From assembly GCA_947585745.1 (NCBI GenBank), contig CANPXF010000011.1, positions 1 to 64,000 of the forward strand: 64,000 nucleotides of DNA. Reading direction: 5' to 3'. Below the pieces are notes generated by a model. It was not told where the DNA came from. It was given only the letters and a program-made list of their open reading frames with translations, and ran no database searches. The position numbers and the translations under genes were made by a program. This DNA comes from an uncultured Clostridia bacterium. Lineage in GTDB: Bacteria > Bacillota > Clostridia > Oscillospirales > Acutalibacteraceae. Positions 63,617 to 64,000 of the stretch are shown here, one piece after another (position 1 is the stretch's first letter; every line of letters begins with the position of its first letter).

Positions 63617-64000
63617 CTATACACGTCTTCTCTTGGGAGGACGACATCCGTTATGAGGAATCGGCGTTACGTCCTTAATCATAGTAACCTCGAGACCTGC
63701 GGATTGCAATGCTCTGATAGCCGCCTCACGTCCCTGACCGGGGCCCTTAACGTAAACCTCTACGCTTTTCATACCGAAGTCGATAGCGGTTTTCGCGGCA
63801 GTTTCAGCGGCAGACTGAGCGGCAAACGGAGTGGACTTTCGTGAGCCACGGAAGCCGAGCTCGCCTGCGCTTGCCCATGATACTGCGTTACCATTTGTAT
63901 CTGAAATTGTAACAATTGTATTGTTAAATGTAGACTGAATATGAGCGCTGCCCTTTTCGATATGCTTTTTCTCTCGACGGCGGCGTACAGTCTTTTTACC
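63617..64000 (-). CDS. rpsK: Ribosomal protein S11 (5' end cut by window edge)
   Basis: The visible 127 codons contain [41 protein letters not shown] and end in [15 protein letters not shown]. Only a few N-terminal codons are missing at the edge. First visible gene of the alpha operon; rpsM is expected beyond. Confidence 0.95.
   Translation of the reverse strand, partial: GKKTVRRRREKKHIEKGSAHIQSTFNNTIVTISDTNGNAVSWASAGELGFRGSRKSTPFAAQSAAETAAKTAIDFGMKSVEVYVKGPGQGREAAIRALQSAGLEVTMIKDVTPIPHNGCRPPKRRRV

Overview
The window reads as chromosomal DNA of a low-GC, spore-forming clostridium, most likely a gut Ruminococcus-type member of the Oscillospiraceae. The evidence is AT-rich intergenic DNA, strong AGGAGG ribosome binding sites, dipicolinate synthase genes (spore formers only), a GlgC/GlgD pair, family-4 uracil-DNA glycosylase, many BspA-type leucine-rich-repeat surface proteins and Big-like cell-surface domains. 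A putative cohesin-like membrane protein and two CBM26-like surface proteins hint at a starch-using relative of R. bromii, but that is inference.

Layout. 0-4.2 kb: tRNA-Pro, an NSS-family symporter, and a small phage lysis cassette (holin-like genes and CHAP endolysin) lying between tRNA-Arg(CCG) and a degenerate copy of that tRNA's 3' end. 4.2-9.9 kb: ABC-F protein, small membrane protein, TrkH/TrkA potassium uptake, cupin. 10-16.4 kb: BspA-type secreted proteins, gene relics, tandem 104-bp repeats, a strongly promoted small transcript carrying a 20-codon ORF, and an ECF sigma/DUF4367/secreted-protein operon. 16.5-23.7 kb: two-component system divergent from a carbohydrate-type ABC importer operon without an ATPase. 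23.7-26.6 kb: proBAC. 26.7-30.9 kb: glycosyltransferase, repeat-rich LRR protein, formyltransferase; the last two each sit behind a copy of a structured, terminator-bearing leader RNA. 31-35.5 kb: str operon (rpsL, rpsG, fusA, tuf). 35.9-37.8 kb: unknown gene, pduL, UDG. 38-42 kb: two paralogous CBM26-like surface proteins, cohesin-like protein, nucleotidyltransferase. 42.5-50.7 kb: P-loop protein, pgi, D,D-carboxypeptidase, ispF/ispD, zinc-ribbon protein, dpaA/dpaB, rny. 51-59.4 kb: gap, lipoprotein, glycogen operon glgB and glgC-glgD-glgA. 59.6-61.5 kb: azlCD and an EamA transporter. 61.6-64 kb: rplQ-rpoA-rpsD-rpsK end of the alpha operon (rpsK runs off the window).

The main novelty candidate is the paired leader RNA at 27838-28041 and 29731-29902. 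Each begins at the predicted transcription start of a near-consensus promoter and folds into a long closing helix with base changes that keep pairing between the copies. Each also has a conserved hairpin, a six-base-pair pseudoknot and a UUCG-loop terminator just before the ribosome binding site. A second UUUGGC next to the terminator can compete for the 5' GCCAAA, giving a plausible on/off switch. I do not recognise it as a known riboswitch class. Other unusual items are the 13.4-13.8 kb small transcript, the dispersed repeats, and two places where a terminator hairpin is fused with the next gene's ribosome binding site.
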